A DNA stretch of 64,000 nucleotides from Acidiphilium rubrum (GTDB taxonomy: Bacteria > Pseudomonadota > Alphaproteobacteria > Acetobacterales > Acetobacteraceae), in the NCBI RefSeq assembly GCF_900156265.1, contig NZ_FTNE01000001.1:243528-307527 (forward strand). The letters are read 5' to 3'. The translations under genes were made by a program, and so were the position numbers. The stretch's first letter is position 1. The number at the start of each line of letters is the position of its first letter. Of this stretch, positions 53,324 through 62,877 are shown one piece after another. The notes under the pieces were generated by a model. The model was not told the origin of the DNA. It made no database searches and worked only from the letters and a program-made list of their open reading frames with translations.

Positions 53324-54472
53324 ATGAACGAGGCGGTTTTGCCAAAGCCGAAAAAATCGGTCGCCCTGTCAGGGGTGGCCGCCGGCAACACGGCGTTGTG
53401 CAGCGTCGGGCGCACCGGCAATGATCTGCATTATCGCGGCTATGATATTCTCGATGTGGCGGAGAGCTGCACCTTCGAGGAAATCGCCCATCTGCTGGTC
53501 CACGGCACGCTGCCCAACCAGGCGGAATCGCGGGCCTATCAGGCGAAGCTCGTGCAGTTGCGCGGCATTCCGGCCGCGGTGCGCCGCGTGCTCGAGGCGA
53601 TACCCGCCGCCGCCCACCCGATGGATGTGATGCGCAGCGCGGTCTCCGCCCTCGGCTGCGTGCTGCCCGAAGCGCATGACCACAACCCGGCCGGCGCGCG
53701 CGACATCGCGGACCGGTTGATGGCCTCGCTCGGCTCGATGCTGCTCTATTGGTATCACTACGCGACCAACGGAAAGCGGATCGATGTCGAAACGGATGAC
53801 ATCTCGATCGGCGGCCATTTCCTGCATCTGCTGCACGGCAAGGCGCCGGACGAACTCTGGGTGCGCGCGATGCACACCTCGCTGATCCTCTATGCCGAAC
53901 ACGAGTTCAATGCCTCGACCTTCGCGGCACGCGTCGTCGCCGGCACCGGGTCGGATATGTATTCCGCAATCACCGCCGGCATCGGCGCCCTGCGCGGCCC
54001 CAAGCACGGCGGTGCCAATGAAGCGGCGTTCGACATCCAGAAACGCTATGCAACGCCCGATCAGGCGGAAGCCGATATCCGCCGCCGCGTCGAAGCGCGC
54101 GAGGTGGTGATCGGCTTCGGTCATCCGGTCTACACCGTGTCCGACCCGCGCAACGAGGTGATCAAGCGCGTCGCCCGCACGCTCTCCGAACACGCCGGCG
54201 CACCCCGCATGTTTTCGATCGCCGAGCGCATCGAAAGCGTGATGCACGACGCCAAGAAAATGTTTCCCAATCTCGATTGGTTCAGCGCTGTGTCCTACCA
54301 CATGATGGGCGTGCCGACCGCCATGTTCACGCCGCTGTTCGTCATCTCCCGCACATCGGGTTGGAGCGCGCACGTGATCGAACAGCGGATCGACAACAAG
54401 ATCATCCGGCCCTCGGCCAACTACACCGGCCCGGAAGATCTGCAATTCGTTCCGATCGATCAACGGCATTGA
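53324..54472 (+). CDS. prpC: 2-Methylcitrate synthase (citrate synthase family)
   Basis: 382 residues. Condenses propionyl-CoA with oxaloacetate. The short N-terminus, [21 protein letters not shown], catalytic histidines in [11 protein letters not shown] and [13 protein letters not shown], and the aspartate in [31 protein letters not shown] are all in place. The length and start (no long N-terminal domain) fit PrpC better than housekeeping citrate synthase, and its position between prpD and prpB supports that. Confidence 0.93.
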   Translation: MNEAVLPKPKKSVALSGVAAGNTALCSVGRTGNDLHYRGYDILDVAESCTFEEIAHLLVHGTLPNQAESRAYQAKLVQLRGIPAAVRRVLEAIPAAAHPMDVMRSAVSALGCVLPEAHDHNPAGARDIADRLMASLGSMLLYWYHYATNGKRIDVETDDISIGGHFLHLLHGKAPDELWVRAMHTSLILYAEHEFNASTFAARVVAGTGSDMYSAITAGIGALRGPKHGGANEAAFDIQKRYATPDQAEADIRRRVEAREVVIGFGHPVYTVSDPRNEVIKRVARTLSEHAGAPRMFSIAERIESVMHDAKKMFPNLDWFSAVSYHMMGVPTAMFTPLFVISRTSGWSAHVIEQRIDNKIIRPSANYTGPEDLQFVPIDQRH

Positions 54473-54482
54473 GGAGGGCAGC

Positions 54483-55403
54483 ATGACCTATTTACGGGCC
54501 GACGATCTGCCCCACCGCCCGGCGGGCGAGCGGTTTCGCGCCTTGCTCGACCGTCCCGGCATTCTGCGCATCCCCGGCGCGCACAACGGCCTCGCCGCGC
54601 GCCAGGCGATGCGCGCCGGGTTCGAAGCGTGCTATCTCTCCGGTGCGGCGATGACTGCCTCGATGGGCCTGCCCGATCTCGGCATCATCACCGTCGATGA
54701 AGTGTGTTTCTTCGTCCGCCAGGCGGCGCGCGCATCGGGCCTGCCGGTCCTGGTCGATGGCGACACCGGCTATGGCGAGGCGCTCAACGTGATGCACATG
54801 GTGCGCAGCTTCGAGGATGCGGGTGCCGCTGCCGTGCATATCGAAGACCAGTTGCTGCCGAAAAAATGCGGTCATCTGAACGATAAAAAACTCGCGACCC
54901 CGCATGACATGGCAGCCAAGGTCGCCGCCGCCGCCCACGCCCGCCGCCACCTCTACGTCATCGCCCGCACCGATGCCGCGGCGAGCGAAGGGATCGACGG
55001 CGCGGTGGCACGCGCGAAGCTCTATGTCGAAGCCGGCGCCGATGCGATCTTTCCCGAAGCCCTGCACAGCGCCGAGATGTTCCGCGAATTCGCCCGCCGC
55101 ATGCCCGGCGTGCCGCTGCTCGCCAACATGACCGAATTCGGCCACACCCCGTTCTTCACCGCCGCCGAATTCGAGGCGATGGGGTTTCGCATGGTGATGT
55201 GGCCGGTCACCTCCCTGCGCGTCTCGGCCAAGGCGGTCGGCAGACTCTACGACGCGATCAAGCAGGACGACGGCGCGCAGAACTGCGTCGAAGCGATGCA
55301 GACCCGCGCCGAGCTTTACGAAACGATCGACTACGCCGGTTTCGAGGCGCTGGACGCCACGATCGTCAAGACAATCGTGCCGCAAGGAATGCCGCAGGCC
55401 TGA
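54483..55403 (+). CDS. prpB: 2-Methylisocitrate lyase
   Basis: 306 residues of the isocitrate lyase/PEP mutase superfamily. Cleaves methylisocitrate to pyruvate and succinate. The metal site LVDGDTGYGEALNV, the EDQLLPKKCGH loop with catalytic C129, and RTDAAASEGIDGAVARA are diagnostic. The C-terminal NMTEFGHTPFFTAAEFEAMGFRMVMWPVTSLR is also typical. It lies 10 bp after prpC and 14 bp before the acyl-CoA dehydrogenase. Confidence 0.94.
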   Translation: MTYLRADDLPHRPAGERFRALLDRPGILRIPGAHNGLAARQAMRAGFEACYLSGAAMTASMGLPDLGIITVDEVCFFVRQAARASGLPVLVDGDTGYGEALNVMHMVRSFEDAGAAAVHIEDQLLPKKCGHLNDKKLATPHDMAAKVAAAAHARRHLYVIARTDAAASEGIDGAVARAKLYVEAGADAIFPEALHSAEMFREFARRMPGVPLLANMTEFGHTPFFTAAEFEAMGFRMVMWPVTSLRVSAKAVGRLYDAIKQDDGAQNCVEAMQTRAELYETIDYAGFEALDATIVKTIVPQGMPQA

Positions 55404-55417
55404 ACAAGGACAGCATC

Positions 55418-56590
55418 ATGGACGCCGTGACGGAGATTGACCCGACCAGCCCATTTGAATTGTCCGAGGCACAGCGCGCGATCGCCGAGATGGCTCGCGC
55501 TTTCGCGGATGCCCGGCTCGCACCGCACGCGCTCGATTGGGATGAGCGGAAAATCTTCCCGCTCGACGTCATCCGTGAAACCGCATCGCTCGGCATGGGC
55601 GGCATCTATGTGCGCGAAGCCAGCGGCGGCAGCGGCCTGACCCGGCTCGACGCCGCGTTGATTTTCGAGGCGCTGGCCACCGGCTGCCCGGCCATCGCCG
55701 CCTATATCTCGATCCATAACATGGTCGCCTGGATGATCGACCGCTACGGCGATCAATCCCAGCGCGACCGCTTCCTGCCCGATCTGGTCAGCATGAAAAC
55801 GCTCGCGAGCTATTGCTTGACCGAGCCCGCCTCCGGCTCCGATGCGGCGGCACTCACCACGCGGGCGCAGCCCGACGGCGATGAGTATGTGCTCGACGGT
55901 ACCAAGCAATTCATCTCGGGCGCCGGCGAGACCGATCTCTATCTGATCATGGCGCGCACCGGCGGCAGCGGCGCCGGCGGCGTTTCGTGCTTCATCGTGC
56001 CGCGCGATGCCGCCGGCCTGTCGTTCGGTGCCAACGAGCGCAAAATGGGCTGGAACGCCCAGCCAACCCGCCAGGTGGTGCTCGATGCGGTGCGCGTGCC
56101 GGCCGCCAACCGGCTCGGCGGGGTGGGCGAGGGGTTCCGCATCGCCATGAGCGGTCTCGATGGCGGGCGGCTGAACATCGGCGCCTGTTCGCTCGGCGGT
56201 GCCCAGAAGGCGCTGGAGGCAACCATTGCCTACATGAAACAACGCACCGCCTTCGGCAAACGGCTCGATGAATTCCAGGCGCTGCAGTTCCGCCTCGCGG
56301 ACATGGCAACCGAACTCGAAGCCGCGCGCGTCTTCCTGTGGTACGCCGCCGCAGCGCTCGACCGCCGCGCGCCCAACGCAACGTCGCTGTGCGCCATGGC
56401 CAAGCGCGTCGCGACCGACACCGGTTTTGATGTTGCCAATCAGGCGCTGCAACTGCACGGCGGCTACGGCTATCTGGCTGATTACGGCATCGAAAAGATC
56501 GTACGCGATCTGCGCGTGCATCAAATCCTGGAAGGCACCAACGAGATCATGCGCCTGATCGTCGCGCGCGGCCTGATCGCGGACCGATGA
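55418..56590 (+). CDS. Acyl-CoA dehydrogenase, isobutyryl-CoA dehydrogenase-like
   Basis: 390 residues from the ATG at 55418. Typical signatures: YCLTEPASGSDAAALTTRA, the GTKQFISGAGETDLYLIMART beta domain, and the C-terminal QALQLHGGYGYLADYGIEKIVRDLRVHQILEGTNEIMRLIVARGL. Its neighbours, a hydroxyisobutyryl-CoA hydrolase and mmsB, point to isobutyryl-CoA as substrate in valine breakdown (inference from context). It overlaps the next gene by 4 bp (ATGA). Confidence 0.92.
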   Translation: MDAVTEIDPTSPFELSEAQRAIAEMARAFADARLAPHALDWDERKIFPLDVIRETASLGMGGIYVREASGGSGLTRLDAALIFEALATGCPAIAAYISIHNMVAWMIDRYGDQSQRDRFLPDLVSMKTLASYCLTEPASGSDAAALTTRAQPDGDEYVLDGTKQFISGAGETDLYLIMARTGGSGAGGVSCFIVPRDAAGLSFGANERKMGWNAQPTRQVVLDAVRVPAANRLGGVGEGFRIAMSGLDGGRLNIGACSLGGAQKALEATIAYMKQRTAFGKRLDEFQALQFRLADMATELEAARVFLWYAAAALDRRAPNATSLCAMAKRVATDTGFDVANQALQLHGGYGYLADYGIEKIVRDLRVHQILEGTNEIMRLIVARGLIADR

Positions 56591-57633
56591 TGGATGCGCC
56601 GGACGTTCTGATCCGCACCGAAGGCCGGTGGGGCCACATCACGCTCAACCGCCCGCGCGCCCTCAACGCGCTCAGCTACGAAATGTGCTGCGCGATCGAC
56701 GATGCGCTCGCCGCCTGGCGTAGCGATGCCACGATCATCGGCGTGCTGATCGATGGCGCCGGTGAGCGCGGCTTCTGCGCCGGCGGCGACATTCGCGCGC
56801 TGTACCAGGCCGCCATCGGCGGCGACGCCGCATCGTCGGATATTTTTTTCGCCCGTGAATACCGGCTGAATGCGCGGATCGCGAATTTCCCCAAACCCTA
56901 TGTCGCCCTGATGGACGGCATCACCATGGGCGGCGGCGTCGGGCTGTCGGCGCACGGGTCGCACCGCATCGTCACCGAACGTACCATGCTCGCCATGCCG
57001 GAAGTCGGCATCGGCTTCATCCCGGATGTCGGCGCCACCCATCTGCTCGGCCGCGTACCCGATCAACTCGGCACCCATGTCGCCCTGACGGCAATGCGCC
57101 TCAGCCCAGCGGATGCATTGGCGATCGACCTCGCCGATCATCAAATCCCCGCATCCCGCCTCGATGATCTGCGCCATGATATCTTCGCGAGCGACACGAT
57201 CACCGAACTCGACCCGATCATCCAACGGTACGCCACCCTTCCAGCGCCCAGCGCCCTGCTCGCCCAGCGCGCCTGGATAAAAAAGTGTTATCAACATGAA
57301 TCGATAACCGAAATCCTCCACCACCTCGGCACCGCCGGCCCCGCCGCAGCCGCCACGCTCATCGCCGCCCAGTCGCCAACCGCGGTTCGCCTCGCCCTGC
57401 GTGCGTTGCGCGAGGCCCGCGCGTTCGGCGCGCTCGAACCCTGCCTGCAACAGGAATATCGCCTCGCGGTGCGCTGCACCCGCGCGCATGATTTCATCGA
57501 AGGCGTCCGCGCCGCCGTGGTCGACAAGGATCGCAACCCGCAGTGGCAGCCGCGCTCCGACCACGACATCGACGACGCCACGATCGATGAATATTTCGCG
57601 CCGCTCGGTGCCGCGGAGCTGCAGTTCGACTAA
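56587..57633 (+). CDS. 3-Hydroxyisobutyryl-CoA hydrolase (enoyl-CoA hydratase fold)
   Basis: 348 residues, longer than true enoyl-CoA hydratases (about 260) and matching HIBCH enzymes. Crotonase core: ITLNRPRALNALSYEM, FCAGGDIRALY oxyanion loop, and MDGITMGGGVGLSAHGSHRIVTERTMLAMPEVGIGFIPDVGATHLL, with the conserved glutamate in MPEVGIGF. It removes CoA from 3-hydroxyisobutyryl-CoA, supplying the acid used by the next gene product. A separate enoyl-CoA hydratase is not in this cluster. Confidence 0.93.
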   Translation: MMDAPDVLIRTEGRWGHITLNRPRALNALSYEMCCAIDDALAAWRSDATIIGVLIDGAGERGFCAGGDIRALYQAAIGGDAASSDIFFAREYRLNARIANFPKPYVALMDGITMGGGVGLSAHGSHRIVTERTMLAMPEVGIGFIPDVGATHLLGRVPDQLGTHVALTAMRLSPADALAIDLADHQIPASRLDDLRHDIFASDTITELDPIIQRYATLPAPSALLAQRAWIKKCYQHESITEILHHLGTAGPAAAATLIAAQSPTAVRLALRALREARAFGALEPCLQQEYRLAVRCTRAHDFIEGVRAAVVDKDRNPQWQPRSDHDIDDATIDEYFAPLGAAELQFD

Positions 57634-57653
57634 CAAAAATACGGGAGAACATC

Positions 57654-58550
57654 ATGTCCATCATCGGCTTCATCGGCTTGGGCAACATGGGCGGGCCGAT
57701 GGCGGCAAATCTGGTGCGCGCCGGCCATCGTGTCCAGGGCTACGATCTGGTGCCCGCCGCCTGCACAACCGCGGCAGCCCAAGGTGTGAGCATCATGCCC
57801 GATCTCCGCACCACCGCCGCCGGCTGCGATGCGGTCATTACCATGCTCCCCGCCGGTGCCGCGGTGCGTGCGCTCTACGACGATCCGTCCGGGATTCTCG
57901 AGACAGCGCCTGAAACCTGCCTGATGATCGATTGTTCGACCATCGATGTCGAATCCGCCTGCGCCGCCCACGCCATGGCGCAGCAATCCGGCCGGTGCGC
58001 GATCGATGCACCGGTCTCCGGCGGCGTCGGCGGCGCGGTGGCGGGAACCCTTACCTTCATGGCCGGCGGCACCCAAGCCGCCTTCGCCGCAGCGCAGCCC
58101 TTGCTCGCGGTCATGGGCACGCGCGTCGTTCACTGCGGTGCGGCCGGCGCCGGCCAGGCCGCGAAAATCTGCAACAACATGATCCTCGGCATTTCCATGA
58201 TCGCTGTCAGCGAGGCGTTCGCCCTGGCCGACCGCCTCGGCCTCGCCCGCCAGGCGCTGTTCGACGTCGCATCCACCGCATCGGGCCAGTGCTGGTCGCT
58301 CACCAGCTATTGCCCGGTGCCCGGTCCGGTGCCGGCCAGCCCGGCCAATCACGGCTACCGCCCGGGATTTTCCGCGGGCCTGATGCTGAAGGACCTGCAA
58401 TTGTCGCAAACCGCCGCCGCCCAATCCGGCGCGGTGACCGAACTCGGTGCCCACGCCGCGCGCATGTATCAGGCATTCGCCGAAGCCGGCCACGCGCAGG
58501 ATGATTTCTCCGCGATTTTCCGCATGATCGCGGAACGGTCCGCGTCATGA
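57654..58550 (+). CDS. mmsB: 3-Hydroxyisobutyrate dehydrogenase
   Basis: 298 residues. Oxidises 3-hydroxyisobutyrate to methylmalonate semialdehyde with NAD+. The N-terminal IGFIGLGNMGGPMAANLVRAGHRVQGYD, APVSGGVGGAVAGTLTFMAGG, catalytic lysine in GAGQAAKICNNMILGISMIAVSEAF, and the C-terminal GFSAGLMLKDLQLSQ are typical of the beta-hydroxyacid dehydrogenase family. The next enzyme of the pathway, MmsA, is not encoded nearby. Its stop overlaps the CoA ligase start by 4 bp. Confidence 0.94.
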   Translation: MSIIGFIGLGNMGGPMAANLVRAGHRVQGYDLVPAACTTAAAQGVSIMPDLRTTAAGCDAVITMLPAGAAVRALYDDPSGILETAPETCLMIDCSTIDVESACAAHAMAQQSGRCAIDAPVSGGVGGAVAGTLTFMAGGTQAAFAAAQPLLAVMGTRVVHCGAAGAGQAAKICNNMILGISMIAVSEAFALADRLGLARQALFDVASTASGQCWSLTSYCPVPGPVPASPANHGYRPGFSAGLMLKDLQLSQTAAAQSGAVTELGAHAARMYQAFAEAGHAQDDFSAIFRMIAERSAS

Positions 58551-60247
58551 CCGGTTTTGCCGCCGCAAGGCAATTCCTGCTCGAGCACCGCACCGATTAC
58601 GAAACCGCCTACACTGGCTTCCAACCGCCCGCGCCCGTGCCGTTCAACTGGGCGCTGGACTGGTTCGATGCCGTGCTGGCGACCGACGCCGCGCTGCGCG
58701 ACCGTCCCGCCCTGCTGATCGACGATCCATCGAGCGGCGAGCAACTCAGCGTCAGCTTCAGCGCCATGGCGGCGCGCTCCAACCAGGCCGCGAATTTCCT
58801 GCGCAGCCTCGGCGTTGCGCGCGGCGACCGCATCCTGCTGCTGCTCGGCAACATCGCACCACTCTGGGAATTGATGCTCGCCGCCATGAAACTCGGCGCC
58901 GTCGTCATCCCCGCCACAATGCTGCTCACCGCCGAGGAATTGCGCGACCGCGTCGCGCGCGGCGGCGGCCGCTTCGTGGTCACCACGCCCGATCAGGTCG
59001 AAAAATACGATGGTCTGGGCTTGAACACCGTCAACATCGTGGTCGATGGCAACGACCGCCCCGGCTGGACACCCTACGCACCGCAGGCCCACGCAACCAG
59101 CCTCGCCCCCACCGGCGCAACCCAGGCCGATGACCCGCTGCTGCTCTATTTCACCTCAGGCACCACCGCCAAACCGAAACTCGTTCTGCATTCGCATTAT
59201 TCCTACCCGGTCGGCAGCCTCTCGACGATGTATTGGATCGGCCTGCAACCCGGCGATATCCATTTGAACATTTCCTCGCCCGGCTGGGCGAAACACGCGT
59301 GGAGCAGTTTCTTCGCGCCCTGGAGCGCCGGTGCCACCATCTGCATCGTCCGTCAGGCGAAATTCGATGCGCCCGCCCTGCTCGCCGCCATCGCGCGCTG
59401 CGCCGTCACCACGCTCTGCGCCCCGCCCACGGTCTGGCGCCATCTGGTCCAGCACGATCTGCGCGCCCATTCCAACCGGCTGCGTGAAATCGTCAGCGCC
59501 GGCGAACCGCTCAACCCCGAAATCATCGAACAGATCCGCGCCGCCTGGGGCATCACCATCCGCGACGGCTACGGCCAGACCGAAACCACCGCCCAAATCG
59601 GCAATCCCCCCGGCGCGCTGCTCAAACCCGGCGCCATGGGCCGCCCGCTGCCCGGCTATCGTGTCGCTTTGCACGACGGTGCCGATGGTGTGGTGGGCGA
59701 GGGCGAGGTCACCTTGGTCTGCACCCCATCCCGCCCGCTCGGCCTGATGCGCGGCTATCTCGATCCCGCAACCACCAGCCTGTTCGGTGCTGACCAACCC
59801 TGGTACCGCACCGGCGATGTCGCAACCATCGATGCCGATGGCTACCTCACCTTCGTCGGCCGCGCCGATGATGTGTTCAAATCATCGGACTACCGGATCA
59901 GCCCGTTCGAACTCGAAAGCGTCCTGATCGAACACCCAGCCGTCGCGGAAGCCGCGGTCGTGCCCCGGCCGGATGACGTCCGCCTCGCGGTCCCCGTTGC
60001 CTATGTCTCGCTGATCGCCGGCGCCCCGGCCGATGCCGCCACCGCCCGCTCGATCTTCGCGCATCTGCAATCCCGCGTCGCGCCGTTCAAACGCATCCGC
60101 GCGCTGGTGTTCGTCGATGATCTGCCCAAAACCATCTCGGGCAAAATCCGCCGCGTCCAGCTCCGCGCGGACGAGGTCAGCGGCACTTCGACGGGCATCC
60201 GATTCGACGAAGCCATCCTCACCGCGCCAAGCGGAGCCATCCCATGA
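58547..60247 (+). CDS. AMP-dependent acyl-CoA synthetase
   Basis: 566 residues. The adenylate-forming core is clear: [26 protein letters not shown], the A5-type motif [17 protein letters not shown], and [42 protein letters not shown]. The C-terminal lysine lies in [14 protein letters not shown]. The pattern resembles acetyl/propionyl/benzoate-type synthetases. In this operon a short branched acid (isobutyrate, methacrylate or propionate) is a plausible substrate (inference). It overlaps the SDR gene by 4 bp. Confidence 0.92.
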   Translation: MTGFAAARQFLLEHRTDYETAYTGFQPPAPVPFNWALDWFDAVLATDAALRDRPALLIDDPSSGEQLSVSFSAMAARSNQAANFLRSLGVARGDRILLLLGNIAPLWELMLAAMKLGAVVIPATMLLTAEELRDRVARGGGRFVVTTPDQVEKYDGLGLNTVNIVVDGNDRPGWTPYAPQAHATSLAPTGATQADDPLLLYFTSGTTAKPKLVLHSHYSYPVGSLSTMYWIGLQPGDIHLNISSPGWAKHAWSSFFAPWSAGATICIVRQAKFDAPALLAAIARCAVTTLCAPPTVWRHLVQHDLRAHSNRLREIVSAGEPLNPEIIEQIRAAWGITIRDGYGQTETTAQIGNPPGALLKPGAMGRPLPGYRVALHDGADGVVGEGEVTLVCTPSRPLGLMRGYLDPATTSLFGADQPWYRTGDVATIDADGYLTFVGRADDVFKSSDYRISPFELESVLIEHPAVAEAAVVPRPDDVRLAVPVAYVSLIAGAPADAATARSIFAHLQSRVAPFKRIRALVFVDDLPKTISGKIRRVQLRADEVSGTSTGIRFDEAILTAPSGAIP

Positions 60248-61011
60248 ACCTCACCGGCAAAACCGCCCTGGTCACCGGCGGCGGCTCCGGTCTCGGCGAA
60301 GCCACCGTCGCCATGCTGGTCGAGTCCGGCGCCCGCGTTCTGATCGCCGATATCGACGATGCCAAGGGCCGCGCCACCGCCGCCCGCTTCGCCGCCGCCA
60401 CCCGGTTTCACCGCACCGATGTCGCGCGCGAGGACGAGGCGGCGGCGGCAATCGCCGAAGCCACCGCCGCGTTCGGGGCGCTGGACATCCTGGTCAATTG
60501 CGCCGGCATCGCCCCCGGCGAACGCGTTCTGGGGCGCGACGCCCCGCACGATCTGGCGCGCTTCACCCGCGCCGTCACGATCAATCTGATCGGCACGTTC
60601 AACATGATCCGCCTCGCCGCCGCCGCCATGGCGGACAATCCACCGGATGAATCCGGCACGCGCGGCCTGATCGTCAACACCGCCTCGATCGCCGCGTTCG
60701 ACGGTCAGATCGGCCAGGCTGCCTATGCCGCCTCCAAGGCCGGCGTCGTCGGCATGACCCTGCCGATCGCACGCGAACTCGCCCGCTCCGCCATCCGGGT
60801 GATGACGATCGCCCCCGGCCTGTTCGCAACGCCCATGATGGCAGGCCTGCCCGCCGCGGTGCAGGACTCGTTGGGCAGTTCGGTCCCGTTCCCGTCGCGC
60901 CTCGGCCAACCCGCCGAATTCGCGTCCCTGGTCCGCCATATCTGCGAGAACGACATGCTGAACGGCGAGACCATCCGCCTCGACGGCGCCTTGCGCATGC
61001 CGCCACGCTGA
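60244..61011 (+). CDS. SDR oxidoreductase, 3-hydroxyacyl-CoA dehydrogenase type II-like
   Basis: 255 residues. N-terminal [86 protein letters not shown] with catalytic Ser/Tyr/Lys, and C-terminal [42 protein letters not shown]. This is the HSD17B10-like pattern, an enzyme that oxidises 3-hydroxy-2-methylbutyryl-CoA in isoleucine breakdown. It closes the branched-chain operon. Confidence 0.9.
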   Translation: MNLTGKTALVTGGGSGLGEATVAMLVESGARVLIADIDDAKGRATAARFAAATRFHRTDVAREDEAAAAIAEATAAFGALDILVNCAGIAPGERVLGRDAPHDLARFTRAVTINLIGTFNMIRLAAAAMADNPPDESGTRGLIVNTASIAAFDGQIGQAAYAASKAGVVGMTLPIARELARSAIRVMTIAPGLFATPMMAGLPAAVQDSLGSSVPFPSRLGQPAEFASLVRHICENDMLNGETIRLDGALRMPPR

Positions 61012-61018
61012 TCCCGGC

Positions 61019-61047
61019 TTGCGTATCCGCGCGACCGAAGCTATGAC
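61019..61047 (+). promoter_or_regulatory. Candidate promoter of tRNA-Val
   Basis: TTGCGT (61019-61024), 17-bp spacer, TATGAC (61042-61047). Initiation near 61054 would leave a short leader before the tRNA at 61061. The SDR stop is at 61011, so the promoter fills the gap. Confidence 0.55.
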
Positions 61048-61060
61048 CGCCCGATCAAGT

Positions 61061-61135
61061 GGGCGCGTAGCTCAGCGGTAGAGCATCGCCTTGACATGGC
61101 GGGGGTCACAGGTTCAATCCCTGTCGCGCCCACCA
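61061..61135 (+). tRNA. tRNA-Val (anticodon GAC)
   Basis: A 75-nt cloverleaf with the CCA end encoded. The acceptor arms GGGCGCG/CGCGCCC pair perfectly, the D arm is GCTC/GAGC, the anticodon stem TCGCC/GGCGG closes the loop TTGACAT with GAC at positions 34-36, and the T arm ACAGG/CCTGT encloses TTCAATC. GAC reads GUC and GUU valine codons. Confidence 0.95.
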
Positions 61136-61176
61136 GATTTTTCGAAGTGAATACAATCACTTATCAGGAAATCTGG
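61133..61176 (+). other. Long stem-loop starting at the tRNA CCA end
   Basis: CCAGATTT (61133-61140) pairs with AAATCTGG (61169-61176), and AAGTGA (61145-61150) with TCACTT (61157-61162), around the loop ATACAA. The outer stem uses the CCA of the tRNA itself. There is no T-run after it, so it may guide 3' processing or weak termination. Confidence 0.5.
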
Positions 61177-61256
61177 CCCCGCCTTCCAATTCCAGCGCCA
61201 ACCGGCGGACCACGCCACCAACGCCGCCGCATCATCCACGGGAGTCAACCATCATT

Positions 61257-62294
61257 ATGCGTGCCCTGATCGTTGAGCGTAAAGGCGTTCTGTCGCTCCG
61301 TGACATCAACCTGCCCGACACGCTCGGCCCGCACGACGTGCGGATCGCGATCGACACGGTCGGCATCTGCGCGAGCGACGTGCATTACTACACCCACGGC
61401 CGCATCGGGTCCTACGTCGTCAACGAGCCGATGGTACTCGGCCACGAAGCCGCCGGCACCATCACCGAAATCGGCACCGCGGTGCACGGCCTCGCCGCCG
61501 GCGATCGCGTCTGCATGGAGCCTGGCGTGCCGGACGCCAATTCCCGCGCCGCCAAACTCGGCATCTACAACGTCGACCCCGCGGTGCGCTTCTGGGCAAC
61601 CCCGCCGGTCCACGGCGTCCTCACCGCCGCGGTCGTCCACCCCGCCGCCTACACCTATAAACTGCCCGACAACGTCAGCTTCGCCGAAGGGGCCATGATC
61701 GAACCCTTCGCCATCGGCATGCAGGCGGCCACACGCGCCCGCATCGTCCCCGGCGATGTCGCCGCGGTGATCGGCGCCGGCACCATCGGCATCATGATCG
61801 CCCTGGCCGCGCTGGCCGGCGGCTGTTCGCGCGTGCTGATCGCCGATTTCAGCGCGGAAAAACTCGCCATCGCCGGCCAGTATCCCGGCATCACGCCGGT
61901 CAATATCGCAACCGAACCCTTCCGCGCCGCCATCGCGCGCGAAACCGCCGGCTGGGGGGCCGATATCGTCTTCGAGGCGAGCGGCAGCGCCAAAGCCTAT
62001 GCCGACATCATCGACCTGGTCCGCCCCGGCGGCGCCCTCGTGCTGGTCGGCCTGCCGGTCGACACAGTGACGCTCGCGGTCCCCGAAGCCATCGCCAAGG
62101 AACTCCGCATCGAAACCGTGTTCCGCTACGCCAACGTGTTCGACCGCGCCCTCGCCCTGGTCGCCTCGGGCAAGGTCGATCTGAAACCGCTGGTCAGCGC
62201 AACCTTCCCCTTCGAAGACGCCATCGCCGCCTTCGAACGCGCCGCCGCCGGCCGCCCCACCGACATCAAACTGCAAATCCGCATCCCCGCGTAA
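61257..62294 (+). CDS. Zinc-type polyol dehydrogenase (xylitol/L-iditol dehydrogenase-like)
   Basis: 345 residues. MDR family: catalytic zinc ligands around C38 ([11 protein letters not shown]), GHEAAGTI and E in MEPGVP; NAD site [14 protein letters not shown]. The structural-zinc cysteines usual in alcohol dehydrogenases are absent in the [30 protein letters not shown] region, a sorbitol/xylitol dehydrogenase trait. It probably oxidises a sugar alcohol to a ketose. It is followed by the peptidase remnant after 34 bp. Confidence 0.9.
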   Translation: MRALIVERKGVLSLRDINLPDTLGPHDVRIAIDTVGICASDVHYYTHGRIGSYVVNEPMVLGHEAAGTITEIGTAVHGLAAGDRVCMEPGVPDANSRAAKLGIYNVDPAVRFWATPPVHGVLTAAVVHPAAYTYKLPDNVSFAEGAMIEPFAIGMQAATRARIVPGDVAAVIGAGTIGIMIALAALAGGCSRVLIADFSAEKLAIAGQYPGITPVNIATEPFRAAIARETAGWGADIVFEASGSAKAYADIIDLVRPGGALVLVGLPVDTVTLAVPEAIAKELRIETVFRYANVFDRALALVASGKVDLKPLVSATFPFEDAIAAFERAAAGRPTDIKLQIRIPA

Positions 62295-62328
62295 CGGCTC
62301 GGACCAGCCGGATGCCTCAAAAGGACCG

Positions 62329-62625
62329 ATGATGCCCGATGATGTCTCCGCCCGCTTCGCCGAACATTTCGCCGCCACGCTGACCGGCCTGACCGGCGTG
62401 GCGATCGAAACCGCCCCCCACGTCACCGGCGGCAGCGAAGACGCGACATTCTTCATGCGCCGCGTCCAGGAACGCGGCGGCCAGGCGATCTACGCCGTGG
62501 TGGGATCGGATATTCCCTCTGGCCACCACACGCCGGAATTCGATATCAACGAGGCTGATTTTCCCTGGGTGATCGAAGCCCTGGCAACCGGCATCATGGG
62601 CCTCGGCAGGAAATCGCCCGATTGA
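62329..62625 (+). pseudogene. C-terminal remnant of an M20-family metallopeptidase/amidohydrolase
   Basis: 98 codons. From about residue 30 the text matches the end of M20 peptidases: GGSEDATFFMRRVQERGG and GSDIPSGHHTPEFDINEADFPWVIEALATGI, which in full enzymes (about 390-450 residues) follow the metal and dimerisation domains. The N-terminal metal-binding part is missing. An AAGGA site before the ATG means it might still be translated as a small protein. The call as a fragment is firm; loss of function is inference. Confidence 0.75.
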
Positions 62626-62690
62626 ACGGGCGAGATCGGGCAGGGAGGGTCATGCTGACCGACTGCCGTTCAGATTGATTGACAAATACT

Positions 62691-62728
62691 CTGGAGCGTC
62701 GTGCTTTGAGCTTAACGCTCCAGTTTTT
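62691..62728 (+). terminator. Intrinsic terminator after the peptidase remnant
   Basis: CTGGAGCGT (62691-62699) pairs with ACGCTCCAG (62715-62723) around a 15-nt loop, directly followed by TTTTTGTTTT. It ends the plus-strand run from the polyol dehydrogenase. Confidence 0.75.
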
Positions 62729-62877
62729 GTTTTATCGCCCGGTTTCATGCGATCACGATGCCGCTCCCGCGTCAACCTGATCGCATATCGCTGTGAAGCG
62801 CCACAACGCTGTAGTCTTCCCCTGGATGTGGAAAGACTACGAGCGTCGTGAGAACCACTGAGCAAGAAATCCGGAGC

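Noticed and set aside
62811-62840. GTAGTCTT/AAGACTAC hairpin downstream of the phosphoesterase gene as its terminator
   Set aside because: On the minus strand no T-run follows the stem, so it was not annotated as a terminator.
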